A DNA stretch of 64,000 nucleotides from Galbibacter sp. BG1. Its GTDB lineage: Bacteria > Bacteroidota > Bacteroidia > Flavobacteriales > Flavobacteriaceae. Below, piece by piece: positions 52,689-61,609 of this stretch. Positions within the stretch are counted from its first letter, which is position 1; every line of letters starts with the position of its first letter. The notes beneath the pieces were generated by a model. It saw nothing but the letters and a program-made list of their open reading frames with translations. It was not told where the DNA came from and ran no database searches. The DNA lies in NCBI RefSeq assembly GCF_013391805.1, contig NZ_CP058364.1, positions 3,043,501 to 3,107,500 on the forward strand, in the 5' to 3' direction. The position numbers and the translations under genes are program-made.

Positions 52689-53223
52689 TGGTTTTTTGTT
52701 TTAGAATGGTTACTCGATAATCGAGATTTATAACCTGACTGCCGTCAGGTAAATTGATCTAAGGCTTGCCGCGTTACTAAAGTAGTTTTCCTACAAATGC
52801 CTCACGGGCCTGTCCTTAGACTTCTTACTAAAAATATGTACTGTGGCTATTAATCTAGTTAAAATTAGTTGAATCGGTTTCCAGTAAAAAAAATGTTCTT
52901 TAAAAAGCAATAAACGTCGCTGAAATTATATTTTTTAACAAGGACTTATATTTCATGTTTTTATTGAGTGTATTAATCTGTATTTCAGCGACATATAATG
53001 TTTTTCATCGGAAAGCGTGTATTTTAAAGAAAATCCATGTTCTTGGTGGATTTATCCAATCATCGGAAGCAGTTATCATTAATTTTATAGACAAATATAT
53101 TCCCCAAATTTTTCTTGGCTTTACACTAAGTAATTTTTATACGACTTCAACAATTGCCTGCCTCACTGGCATGCACCGAGGTTAATTACTTGCTTGTGGT
53201 ACAAACCTAACAACCAAAGAAAA
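52689..53223. other. 535-bp intergenic region between divergent genes
   Basis: This holds the second copy of the hairpin repeat (52725-52770) and otherwise AT-rich sequence with no credible reading frame or RNA. A GC-rich patch near 53155-53185 (CTGCCTCACTGGCATGCA) just before the FN3 gene resembles the hairpin repeats only loosely. No promoter match could be settled for either gene. Confidence 0.5.
52725..52770 (+). repeat. Dispersed REP-like hairpin repeat, copy 2
   Basis: GATTTATAACC is followed by the perfect hairpin ACCTGAC-TGCC-GTCAGGT and an AAATTGATC tail. It matches the reverse strand of 64-109 almost throughout. Changes in the stem occur as compensating pairs (CT and AG replaced by CC and GG), which keeps the pairing and suggests that the folded form is selected. 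Confidence 0.6.
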
Positions 53224-55314
53224 ATGAAACTTCAGTATTTATTAATTCTATCCGTATTTAGTTTTTGGGGTGTACATGCCCAAAATTTGCATACGCATGC
53301 CAATGCAGCATCCATAAGCAACGAAGCCAATGCAACCACTGGTTGGGGTGGGGGTGCGGTTTTATCTTCCACAGCTACCGACGTACAAAATGGTTCGTTT
53401 TCTATTTTAATTGCTTCTTCTGGGGTAGCATCTGGGAGAACAGCAGAATATACTTTTAATGTGGTAAATGGCACCACCTACAATATTACCATTTGGGCAA
53501 AACGAGGAGATCAAAGTTTTTTACCGGCATTTGCCAATTGGTCTGGGTTTGCGGGCTTTTCTACCACAAATATCGGAACAAATAACTGGACCGCCTATAA
53601 TTTTACCTTAACAGCCAATGCCAATACCGCCACTATTAGAATTTATACGAGTCCGAGTTACAGAGGAAGTATCTCTGGGGATTCTGTACTCATTGATGGA
53701 ATTGTAATTTCTACCAACGATACGGCAGCGCCATCGGCAGTAACGGATTTAGCAGCTACAGGAACCACAGCAACCGCTACAAACTTGAATTGGACAGCCG
53801 CTACCGATAATGTAGGAGTGACTGATTATGAGGTTTTTCAGGATGGAGGGAGCATAGGGTTAAGCGGCGGCACCACGACTTTCGTAGTAAACGGATTAGC
53901 ATCAGAAACCAACTATGCCTTTACGGTAGTAGCCCGAGATGCGGCGGGGAATACTTCCGCAGTGAGCAATACGGCGAATGTCATCACTTTATCGGGTATC
54001 GATACGGAAGCGCCATCGACAGTAACGGATTTAGCGGCCTCGGGAACTACCCCAACCGCCACCAACTTAAATTGGACAGCCGCTACCGATAATGTTGGGG
54101 TGACCGATTATGAGGTTTTCCAGGATGGAGTGAGCATAGGATTAAGCGGCGGCACCAACACTTTTGCTGTAAACGGCTTGACTGCAGCTACGAATTACGC
54201 TTTTACGGTGGTTGCCCAAGATGCGGCTGGTAATACTTCCGTAGTGAGCAATACGGCGGATGTCACCACGCTATCGGGAGCAGATACCGAAGCACCAACA
54301 GCAGTAACGGATTTAGCAGCTACCGGAACCACAGCAACCGCCACAAACTTAAATTGGACAGCCGCTACCGATAATGTAGGGGTGACCGATTATGAGGTTT
54401 TCCAGGATGGCGCTAGTATAGGACTGTCAGGTGGAAATACCACTTTTGCAGTAAACGGCTTGACTGCAGCTACGAATTACGCTTTTACGGTAGTAGCCCA
54501 AGATACGGCTGGTAATACTTCCGCAGTAAGCAATACGGCGAATGTAACCACTTTATCGGGTGCCGATACGGCAGCTCCCTCGGCCGTAACGGATTTAGCA
54601 GCTACCGGAACCACAGCAACCGCTACAAACTTAAATTGGACAGCCGCTACCGATAATGTAGGGGTGACCGATTATGAGGTTTTCCAGGATGGGGTAAGCA
54701 TAGGATTAAGTGGCGGTACCACCACTTTTGCTGTAAACGGATTGACATCTGAAACAACCTATGCCTTTACTGTAGTAGTCCAAGATGCGGCGGGTAACAC
54801 TTCCGCAGTGAGCAATGCGGCGAATGTAACCACTTTATCGGGAGGTACTGGCGGAATTACAGATTATACCAGTGAAAATGCTAATCTTAATACGGTAGAT
54901 TGGCAAGCAAACAATTTTTTTGCAGATGGAAATGTGGGAATCGGCACGAACACAACCCTAGGATACCGTTTGGCCGTAGCAGGGAATATTGTTGCAGAGG
55001 AAGTACGTGTAGCGCTTCAAGGGAATTGGCCGGATTATGTTTTTGAAAATTCCTATAACCTTCCATCCTTAGAAGAAGTGGAAAATCATATTAAAAAAAA
55101 TAAACATCTTATTGATATACCCAGGGCGAATAGCGTTGAAAAGGATGGTATTTTGTTGGGAAACATGGACGCCATGCTTTTAAGAAAGATTGAAGAACTA
55201 ACCCTGTATACCATTCAGCAGGAAAAGAAAATTAAGAAACTCGAGGAAGAAAATTGTAAGATTAAAGAATTACAACGGCGATTGGAGATCTTGGAATTAA
55301 AATCAAACAAATAG
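53224..55314 (+). CDS. Secreted FN3-repeat protein with N-terminal jelly-roll and C-terminal tail/coiled coil
   Basis: The start is ATG 53224, which gives a normal signal peptide (MKLQYLLILSVFSFWGVHAQ); the frame open from 53194 would mask it. Domains: a CBM-like jelly roll (about residues 21-165), four fibronectin type III domains encoded by exact 282-bp repeats (53719-54846, 94 residues each, nearly identical), then a tail-fibre-like segment (DGNVGIGTNTTLGYRLAVAG, KNKHLIDIPRANSVEK) and a charged coiled coil at the C terminus (EEENCKIKELQRRLEILEL). It has no T9SS domain. It is followed after 3 bp by a tyrosinase gene, so it is probably an extracellular scaffold or adhesin linked to that enzyme. 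Confidence 0.78.
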   Translation: MKLQYLLILSVFSFWGVHAQNLHTHANAASISNEANATTGWGGGAVLSSTATDVQNGSFSILIASSGVASGRTAEYTFNVVNGTTYNITIWAKRGDQSFLPAFANWSGFAGFSTTNIGTNNWTAYNFTLTANANTATIRIYTSPSYRGSISGDSVLIDGIVISTNDTAAPSAVTDLAATGTTATATNLNWTAATDNVGVTDYEVFQDGGSIGLSGGTTTFVVNGLASETNYAFTVVARDAAGNTSAVSNTANVITLSGIDTEAPSTVTDLAASGTTPTATNLNWTAATDNVGVTDYEVFQDGVSIGLSGGTNTFAVNGLTAATNYAFTVVAQDAAGNTSVVSNTADVTTLSGADTEAPTAVTDLAATGTTATATNLNWTAATDNVGVTDYEVFQDGASIGLSGGNTTFAVNGLTAATNYAFTVVAQDTAGNTSAVSNTANVTTLSGADTAAPSAVTDLAATGTTATATNLNWTAATDNVGVTDYEVFQDGVSIGLSGGTTTFAVNGLTSETTYAFTVVVQDAAGNTSAVSNAANVTTLSGGTGGITDYTSENANLNTVDWQANNFFADGNVGIGTNTTLGYRLAVAGNIVAEEVRVALQGNWPDYVFENSYNLPSLEEVENHIKKNKHLIDIPRANSVEKDGILLGNMDAMLLRKIEELTLYTIQQEKKIKKLEEENCKIKELQRRLEILELKSNK
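53719..54846 (+). repeat. Four tandem 282-bp FN3-coding repeats
   Basis: The GATACGG/GATACCG start recurs at 53719, 54001, 54283 and 54565, exactly 282 bp apart, each unit coding 94 residues beginning DTAAPSAVTDLAATG or a close variant. High nucleotide identity between units points to recent expansion or gene conversion, so copy number may vary between strains. Confidence 0.92.
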
Positions 55315-55317
55315 GTC

Positions 55318-56706
55318 ATGAAGAGCTTCTATCCTTTTATATATCTTTTGCTATTTACAATGCTTTCCCAATGGGCCATGGCGCAGAGCATCCGTAAGAA
55401 TTATCAGGAAATGACCGATTATGAAAAAACAGAGTTGGTCAATGCCTTTTATTCCATACGTAGCACTACTGCTGGAGGGACAGACCGCATTACCGATATG
55501 GCCAATTTCCATATGGATTACTTTAATTTCGACAACATTAATATTAATCGGTTGGATATCCATTTCAATTTACCCGATGAGCCCGAAAAGGAAATATTTC
55601 TGGCTTGGCACCGTCGTTTTATATTTGAAATGGAGCAGGTAATGCAGGATATCAATCCGAAATTAACCTTACCGTATTGGGACTCAACCACCGATCAGTC
55701 CGTAAATTCTGAACTATGGGATGAAGATTTTATGGGAAGTTTTAACACGAATTGGAATCTTAATCGCAATTTAAGCAGTTTCGGCACCTTGCCAACCGCT
55801 CAAGAAATAGTAAACATGTCTGCGGAAACCGATTTTTTTGAGTTTTCAGATTTTTTTGAAAGACAACGCCCACATGCAGGCGCCCACCGTTGGGTCTTTG
55901 GCCCGATGATAACATCTGCTTCGCCACGGGATCCCGTATTTTATTTGCACCATACTTTTGTAGATAAGGTTTGGCATGATTGGGAGGAAACACACCATAA
56001 TTCGGTCTATATACGTACCAATATGTTACGGTACGATGGTACTTATACATTTAATGGGGTAACCTTACCAGTAGTAAACCCAAATGATATTATAGATAGC
56101 CGCGCTTTAGGCGTTTTTTATGCTGAAAATGGATTAGCTGTTTTAGATAACTATATAGTAAGCAATACATATAATCCGGAAGAGTTGTTTTATTACAGGT
56201 ATACTATTGAAGCAGGCACCAATTTTATTGCTGCGGAGAATACTACGAGTCATTTACAATCCGTATCCGAAGTTATTTTAAAACCCGGATTTTTAGCAGA
56301 AAGTGGAGCGAACTTTAGGGCCTCTATAGATACAGAAACCACTTCTTTACTGGCCAAGAACTCATTGCGTAAAGTGGCACGGGAAAAAAATCCGTTTGAT
56401 GAGGTAGATCTGGAACAGGTTTGGATGTGGAGCGAAGGAGATATAGATCCCGACGATCCTACCGTGGTAATGCAGACTTTTCCAAACCCTTTCGATTCTC
56501 AAATCACCATTAAACTAAGCAAGAAAAAAGATTGTGTTATAGAAATCTACAATTTGGTTGGTGCATTGATTAAGCAAGAGTTTTTTGAATTTACCGACAC
56601 TATTGTTATTAATGATTTATATGGCTTGGCATCTGGGACTTATGTGGTAAAAGTGGTAGATGCCAATGGCAAGACATTGGTTGCTAAAAAGGTAATTAAA
56701 ATCTAA
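55318..56706 (+). CDS. Tyrosinase-family copper oxidase with T9SS sorting domain
   Basis: Oxidises phenols or o-diphenols to quinones outside the cell. Signal peptide ends at MAQ23. The CuA site is FHMDYFNF (His65), IHFNLPDEP (His82) and LAWHRRFIFEME (His98). The CuB site is PHAGAH (His186, His190) and DPVFYLHHTFVDKVWHDWE (His211 or His212). Both triplets are complete, so activity is likely. The last ~80 residues (from FPNPFDSQITIKL to GTYVVKVVDANGKTLV) are a type A T9SS sorting domain. It lies 3 bp after the FN3 gene and 3 bp before a small unknown gene. A convergent HMA protein and TonB receptor may supply copper. Confidence 0.88.
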   Translation: MKSFYPFIYLLLFTMLSQWAMAQSIRKNYQEMTDYEKTELVNAFYSIRSTTAGGTDRITDMANFHMDYFNFDNININRLDIHFNLPDEPEKEIFLAWHRRFIFEMEQVMQDINPKLTLPYWDSTTDQSVNSELWDEDFMGSFNTNWNLNRNLSSFGTLPTAQEIVNMSAETDFFEFSDFFERQRPHAGAHRWVFGPMITSASPRDPVFYLHHTFVDKVWHDWEETHHNSVYIRTNMLRYDGTYTFNGVTLPVVNPNDIIDSRALGVFYAENGLAVLDNYIVSNTYNPEELFYYRYTIEAGTNFIAAENTTSHLQSVSEVILKPGFLAESGANFRASIDTETTSLLAKNSLRKVAREKNPFDEVDLEQVWMWSEGDIDPDDPTVVMQTFPNPFDSQITIKLSKKKDCVIEIYNLVGALIKQEFFEFTDTIVINDLYGLASGTYVVKVVDANGKTLVAKKVIKI

Positions 56707-56709
56707 ACC

Positions 56710-57051
56710 ATGTTTTTAAAGTTTGTAATCTTCGTTTTATTGATTGTTTTTTTAGCTTCAGACCAGGATAGAATAACGTTTAAGGTCGTAAACAAGTCAA
56801 AACATACGCTTTCTCAAATTCGATTGTTTGCCATGAACCTCGAAGAAACGCTTGCACCGACTGAAGAAACAAAGTATTATCAAGTAAATGCCAGTTTTTC
56901 TTCCCAGGAAGCCGTATTAATGTTGTTTTCTGAAGGGGTGAATTATGGGATCTATGTTCCCGTTCCGCAGGAAAATGGATATATATCTTACATCGTAGAC
57001 AGTATCGATGTTAAGAATCGAAATATAATGGTAACGTTTCAAGCAGATTGA
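56710..57051 (+). CDS. Small exported protein of unknown function, tyrosinase operon
   Basis: A 113-residue protein that I do not recognise. An N-terminal hydrophobic helix (MFLKFVIFVLLIVFLASD) is either a signal peptide or an anchor; the rest is beta-rich (RITFKVVNKSKHTLSQIRLF, EGVNYGIYVPVPQENGYISY, KNRNIMVTF) and has no Cys or His. It starts 3 bp after the tyrosinase stop, so it is surely co-transcribed. Bacterial tyrosinases often have a small helper (caddie) protein that delivers copper, but such helpers are His-rich and this one is not, so that role is not supported. Confidence 0.6.
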   Translation: MFLKFVIFVLLIVFLASDQDRITFKVVNKSKHTLSQIRLFAMNLEETLAPTEETKYYQVNASFSSQEAVLMLFSEGVNYGIYVPVPQENGYISYIVDSIDVKNRNIMVTFQAD

Positions 57052-57058
57052 TAAACCT

Positions 57059-57412
57059 TTAATGATGTTCCATTTTTATACTTTCTGGATCGCGGTATAG
57101 GCAGCAGGGCGGAAGGGCATTATAAACTTCGTCGGGTGCTTTGAAACTTTCGGTATCGTGACCAGCATTGGCAATTGCTTTCTTTACCTCTTCCAAGCTA
57201 CATTTTCTTTCATCCAAAATTAGTGTAAGTTGGTGCGACGGAATATCCCATGAGGCATATTTTACACCTTTGGTTTGCACTGCTGCTTTTTCGATTCGGG
57301 CTTCGCACATGGCACAATTTCCACTTACTACAATAGTTTCTTTTTTATTTTTTTCTTGTGCCGTTAAGGAAATGCTTATTAAGAGCAGCAAAAGGATTAA
57401 ATTGGTTTTCAT
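57059..57412 (-). CDS. Exported heavy-metal-associated (HMA) domain protein
   Basis: Signal peptide (MKTNLILLLLLISISLTAQ) then an HMA domain with a C-x-x-C metal site: VVSGNCAMCEARIEKAAVQT (Cys at both ends of CAMC), and SLEEVKKAIANAGHDTESF as the second half. A tail NALPPCCLYRDPESIKMEHH adds a Cys pair and His pair. It binds Cu(I) or a similar soft metal in the periplasm and could hand it to a receptor or enzyme. It follows a TonB-receptor gene by 3 bp (stop at 57416, start at 57412), so it is co-transcribed. Confidence 0.82.
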   Translation of the reverse strand: MKTNLILLLLLISISLTAQEKNKKETIVVSGNCAMCEARIEKAAVQTKGVKYASWDIPSHQLTLILDERKCSLEEVKKAIANAGHDTESFKAPDEVYNALPPCCLYRDPESIKMEHH

Positions 57413-57415
57413 TTG

Positions 57416-59695
57416 TTATGGTTTTAAAATTTTAAATCGTAAGCCTATATAATATATCCCAGACAATACAGGTGCGTACACCAGGGTGCTGTCGAAATAA
57501 GGTCCAAAAGGATCGTCACTTGCTAAGATAGGGTTTGGTTGCGTATAATTATTTATGTTTTCACCACCCCCGTAAATTTCAAACGAATTATTAAAAGCAT
57601 AGGTTACCTGGGCATTTATAACACTGTAAGCGGGCGAATTGTTTGGCACTTGGTAAATTTCTGGGTTTTGGGAAGTATTTGGGAGCCGTTGGGAACCTTG
57701 CCAATGTAGGGTGGCATCAAAACGCCATTGTTTTCCCGTCGGTTGTTTAACCGTTTCGTAATTTAAATTCACAAAAAACCGATGTTCGGGCTGTAAGGGT
57801 TTTTGTAGCCGTCCGCTTTTGTAATCAGTTTCTACCTTATAATTTTTATAAGTTGCCCTCAGACTCAAATTCTGAATTAATTCATACATCAAATCCATTT
57901 GAAAACTATTTGCAAAACTCCTACCGTTGAGGTTGTAAAAGGAGATTTCCCTTGGGTTTTCCCAATCTACCACTACTTGATCTGTAAATTGTGTTTGGTA
58001 AAAATCGGCCGCAAGAACGAGGTTTCTATTCCACAAATAAAGTTTTTGGGAAAAACTAAGACCATAATTCCAAGCTTTCTCAGGGGAGAGTCCGTATGTT
58101 GGGCCGTTATCATTTTCTATATTTATTTGCCTCGAACTGGAGAAAAGCTGTTGGTTTTCAGCAAAAATATTGGCACTTCTTTTTCCTCTTCCAACCGATG
58201 CCCTAATGTTAGCCTTATCCCAAAGAGCGTAGCGCAAATGTAAACGGGGCGTAATAAAGGTGTGCAACCTATTGTGGTTGTCTATTCTTATACCAGCAAC
58301 GAGGCTCAGTTTTTCAAGGTTGTTATAGGTATATTCGAAAAATGCTCCAACCGAATTGTCTTTACGGTCGTAGTTAAGCGAATTTACGTTTTCCTGAAAA
58401 GCATCGTAGGTAAAACTTATCCCGGTTTTATATTTATGTTGCGTGCTCCCGATAATACTGTTGAATATAGCGTTGCTGTAAAAAGATTGTTGTTGAATGT
58501 CGTATACGTTAAAACCGTAATACGAATTTTGATCGTGATTGGTATAGAAGACCTGTAAACCCAAACTTTGGAAGGGCAGGTCTGGGAAAACATATCCTGC
58601 TTTGGAAGATATGTCCAACCGATTTGTATGGACTTCACTTCCCCAAGCATTTTCTGTAAACTTATCTTTATTGGGTTCAAAATTTATTTCCCCAGTTTGT
58701 TTATCGTCGTTTAAAAAGTGAAGGTTAAAAAAACCAACCCAACCTTTTTCTACATCGTTATATTGCCACCGGTTCATAAGGTTTATCTGTTGGGCTAGGG
58801 GAGTATCCAGAAAATTATCACCATTTTCGTCTACTTTCGCGGTTCTGGCATTAGCATGGAGGTAAATTCCCGTTGCCCATTTTTCAGAAATCTCCATGGA
58901 ATGGCGGGCATTTAATTCAAAACGGGCATAGTTGTTCGCATAGAAATTTGAAAACCATTCTTTATCTTCAAAAGGCTTTACCAATTCAGAATTTATTTGT
59001 CCCGAAATACTTTCAAATCCGTTTAAAACACTTCCCGTTCCTTTTGTAATTTGTATACTTTCAATCCACGATCCGGGTATAAAGGAAAGGCCATAAATTT
59101 GGGAGGCTCCCCTAATGGAAGGCATGTTTTCCTGTGTAAAAAGCAGATACGGACTGTTGAGGCCCAACATTTGAATTTGTTTGGCACCGGTTATGGCATC
59201 CGATATGTTTACATCTACGGCTGGATTGGTTTCAAAACTTTCAGAAAGATTGCAACAAGCTGCCTTAAGCATTTCGCGACTGTCTACGGTAACCACATTT
59301 TGAACTTCGAAAAGGGAGCGTTGTAGCGGATTTACTCTTTCTTCTAAAATAACTTCATCCAACGTAATTTCTGGAAAAAGTACAATTTTCCCCAAATCTG
59401 GACGGTTTACAAAAATGGTATCGCTACGAAAACCTTCATAGGCGATTACAATTTGTTTGGAAGTTTTACTGTACGGAATACTGAAATCGCCATCACTATC
59501 ACTAATAGTATTTGGGGTGTCGTTAAGCCAAAAAATAGATGCACCACTTAAGGGGGAAAGGGTTTGCTGTTGATTGTAAGCAGTTACATTTCCTTTAATT
59601 TTTAATTGAGAAAAACACTTATTCAGCAAAAATAAGTTACAACATAGAACAGCTATTAAAAACTTTAAAGTTCTATGATCCATTGTACTCAACAT
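57416..59695 (-). CDS. TonB-dependent receptor, copper-type
   Basis: Outer-membrane active importer of 759 residues. After a signal peptide and a CarboxypepD_reg-like domain (GASIFWLNDTPNTISDSDGD), the plug carries MLKAACCNLSESFETNPAVD, the CC-NLSESFE motif seen in Bacteroidota receptors linked to copper/HMA genes, then IQMLGLNSPYLLFTQENMPS and GSVLNGFESISGQINSEL. The rest is barrel, ending YYIGLRFKILKP. ATG 59695 and 59683 (MDHRTLKFL) are both possible starts. First gene of the two-gene unit with the HMA protein. The unit is convergent with the tyrosinase operon, fitting copper supply to a copper enzyme. Confidence 0.83.
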   Translation of the reverse strand: MLSTMDHRTLKFLIAVLCCNLFLLNKCFSQLKIKGNVTAYNQQQTLSPLSGASIFWLNDTPNTISDSDGDFSIPYSKTSKQIVIAYEGFRSDTIFVNRPDLGKIVLFPEITLDEVILEERVNPLQRSLFEVQNVVTVDSREMLKAACCNLSESFETNPAVDVNISDAITGAKQIQMLGLNSPYLLFTQENMPSIRGASQIYGLSFIPGSWIESIQITKGTGSVLNGFESISGQINSELVKPFEDKEWFSNFYANNYARFELNARHSMEISEKWATGIYLHANARTAKVDENGDNFLDTPLAQQINLMNRWQYNDVEKGWVGFFNLHFLNDDKQTGEINFEPNKDKFTENAWGSEVHTNRLDISSKAGYVFPDLPFQSLGLQVFYTNHDQNSYYGFNVYDIQQQSFYSNAIFNSIIGSTQHKYKTGISFTYDAFQENVNSLNYDRKDNSVGAFFEYTYNNLEKLSLVAGIRIDNHNRLHTFITPRLHLRYALWDKANIRASVGRGKRSANIFAENQQLFSSSRQINIENDNGPTYGLSPEKAWNYGLSFSQKLYLWNRNLVLAADFYQTQFTDQVVVDWENPREISFYNLNGRSFANSFQMDLMYELIQNLSLRATYKNYKVETDYKSGRLQKPLQPEHRFFVNLNYETVKQPTGKQWRFDATLHWQGSQRLPNTSQNPEIYQVPNNSPAYSVINAQVTYAFNNSFEIYGGGENINNYTQPNPILASDDPFGPYFDSTLVYAPVLSGIYYIGLRFKILKP

Positions 59696-59971
59696 CTTAA
59701 TAGTAACACGATTAATTAATAAAATTGAAATTTTTACGGTTTTTCGTAATGATTTTCAAAGTATTGTTTAAGCTGTATTTCATAGAAAATCTTTACCATT
59801 TATAGAAAATTAGAAATTCTGGCTCTATTTTAAATTACTTTTAGATGAAGTTCTTCTTAACAAGGATGTGCAGCATATTTGCTGGTTTGATGAAGCCCCC
59901 AACATCATATATTTTGTGCAATGCAAACGTAAAGAGAAGCTGCTAAACTATTTATTTTATGGATTTTTAAA

Positions 59972-61306
59972 ATGGGATTATCTAATACCTTACGCGAACG
60001 GTCTTTTTGGGCTTTAGACTTTTTAAAGGGAGCAAAAATTAAAAAAAATTACAGGGATGTACGCTTCATTCTTGAGAATTTTAGCGATCCAAAATCTGTA
60101 ATTAAAAGAAAGGAGCGCTTAGATACCATTTTAAACCATGCGCGTACAACAGTTCCTTATTACCAGAACCTGCAAACGCTGGACAAACTGTCTGACTTTC
60201 CTGTGGTAAATAAAAATATGATCCGGGATAATTTTGAAGCATTTAAATCCAACCTTCATCTCGACGATAAACTTTATTCCCGCTATACCAGCGGTTCTAC
60301 GGGAACTCCTTTTCGTATTTATCACGATGTGGACAAAACTATAAGGAATACCGCCGATACCTTGTATTTTGCAAAAAAAGCTGGATTTAAAGTTGGACAA
60401 AAATTGATCTATATTCGGCATTGGGATCAATATAACAGGAAAAGTAACTTGGCAACTTTTGCTGAAAATATACTTATGCATCCCGTTTCTAATTTAAGGG
60501 ATAAGGATATTGAAGGATTGCTTAGGAAGATACAGTCAGATAAAAGTCCCAAAGCCATATTGAGTTATGCATCGGCACTTACCACCATTTGCAATTATTT
60601 AGATCGAAAAAATTTCCAGCCTCTTGAGGTTAACATGAAATCCATTATCGCCATGTCGGAATATTTAAGTCCGACTATCAAACAAAAACTTAAATATTAT
60701 TTTGGGGTGGAGGGACTTTCCCGTTATTCCAACGTAGAAAATGGAATTATTGCACAGCAGTTTCCTGGAAGTGCCGTTTTTCATATCAACTGGGCCAGTT
60801 ATTTGGTAGAAGTGCTGAAGGAAAATTCCAATGACCCTGCAGAAAATGGGGAGCCTGGTAGAATTGTAATTACAGATTTCTTTAATTCCAGTATGCCATT
60901 AATTAGGTACGATACCGGCGATATTGGTTATATGGAAACAGATGATACATTTAATGGTGCACCCTATTTAAAACGTATTGAGGGCAGGAAAATGGATATG
61001 ATCTATAATACCGATGGGGAACTTATAACATCTTATATTACCTATCATTTATTAAAATACCCGAAAATTAAACAGTTTCAATTCATTCAGGAAGGTGCTA
61101 CCACCTATACGCTTAAATTAAATGTTTATGATGATTTTGATTATGAAGAAAAAATTATCGAAGAGTTTAAAACCCACCTTGGTAAAACTGCCAAAATGAA
61201 CATAACTTACGTAAAAGATATTCCGCTACTTCTTTCCGGAAAAAGGAAATTGGTTATCAATAAAATGATACCTCAAAAGGCAAAACAATCTTCGCCCTCC
61301 GAGTAA
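59972..61306 (+). CDS. CapK/PaaK-like adenylate-forming protein
   Basis: A 444-residue ANL-superfamily-like protein. The ATP/substrate motif YTSGSTGTPFRIYHD, SIIAMSEYLSPTIKQKLKYY and MPLIRYDTGDIGYMETDD match the phenylacetate-CoA ligase/CapK branch. CapK-type members are associated with capsule and exopolysaccharide clusters, and their substrates are mostly unknown. No signal peptide. It is monocistronic here, between the TonB receptor (divergent, 276-bp gap with no clear motif) and a beta-helix lipoprotein. Enzymatic activity is inferred from family only. Confidence 0.75.
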   Translation: MGLSNTLRERSFWALDFLKGAKIKKNYRDVRFILENFSDPKSVIKRKERLDTILNHARTTVPYYQNLQTLDKLSDFPVVNKNMIRDNFEAFKSNLHLDDKLYSRYTSGSTGTPFRIYHDVDKTIRNTADTLYFAKKAGFKVGQKLIYIRHWDQYNRKSNLATFAENILMHPVSNLRDKDIEGLLRKIQSDKSPKAILSYASALTTICNYLDRKNFQPLEVNMKSIIAMSEYLSPTIKQKLKYYFGVEGLSRYSNVENGIIAQQFPGSAVFHINWASYLVEVLKENSNDPAENGEPGRIVITDFFNSSMPLIRYDTGDIGYMETDDTFNGAPYLKRIEGRKMDMIYNTDGELITSYITYHLLKYPKIKQFQFIQEGATTYTLKLNVYDDFDYEEKIIEEFKTHLGKTAKMNITYVKDIPLLLSGKRKLVINKMIPQKAKQSSPSE

Positions 61307-61609
61307 CTCAGTCTCATTTGTAATTTTTACCTTTCAGAAGAATACCGAAACTACTCACATTCAATATTTTGTGAAATTGATTGTGTGAATTTTTTTGGTA
61401 TATATTGAAAAAAAACCACTATTTTAATACACTGAAAAACAGTTGATTATAAATTTAGATGTCGCCAAAATGTTAAAGTTTCACTTTAAAAGTCTAAACT
61501 AGCTTAAGGAAGCGTATACATTATGGGTATTTTATCGATTAATTATGTAGTTGAACTGGTTTTTCTTTAGATGCCCAAAATCTATATTTTAAACTTAAAA
61601 GACTTATTG

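Noticed and set aside
53719-54846. CRISPR or other non-coding repeat array
   Set aside because: The 282-bp units are in one frame and code for FN3 domains; there are no spacers. No CRISPR array was seen anywhere in the window.
14717-56706. Joint melanin pathway of the MRJP/yellow-like protein and the tyrosinase
   Set aside because: Insect yellow proteins act after tyrosinase, but the two genes are 40 kb apart, in different regulatory contexts, and bacterial yellow homologues have no proven dopachrome role.
56710-57051. Tyrosinase caddie protein (MelC1-like)
   Set aside because: The product has no His or Cys for copper and no visible MelC1 similarity, so only the operon position supports a partnership.
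61473-61489. Riboswitch or small RNA upstream of the beta-helix lipoprotein
   Set aside because: Only a weak AT-rich hairpin is present, with no conserved RNA motif.
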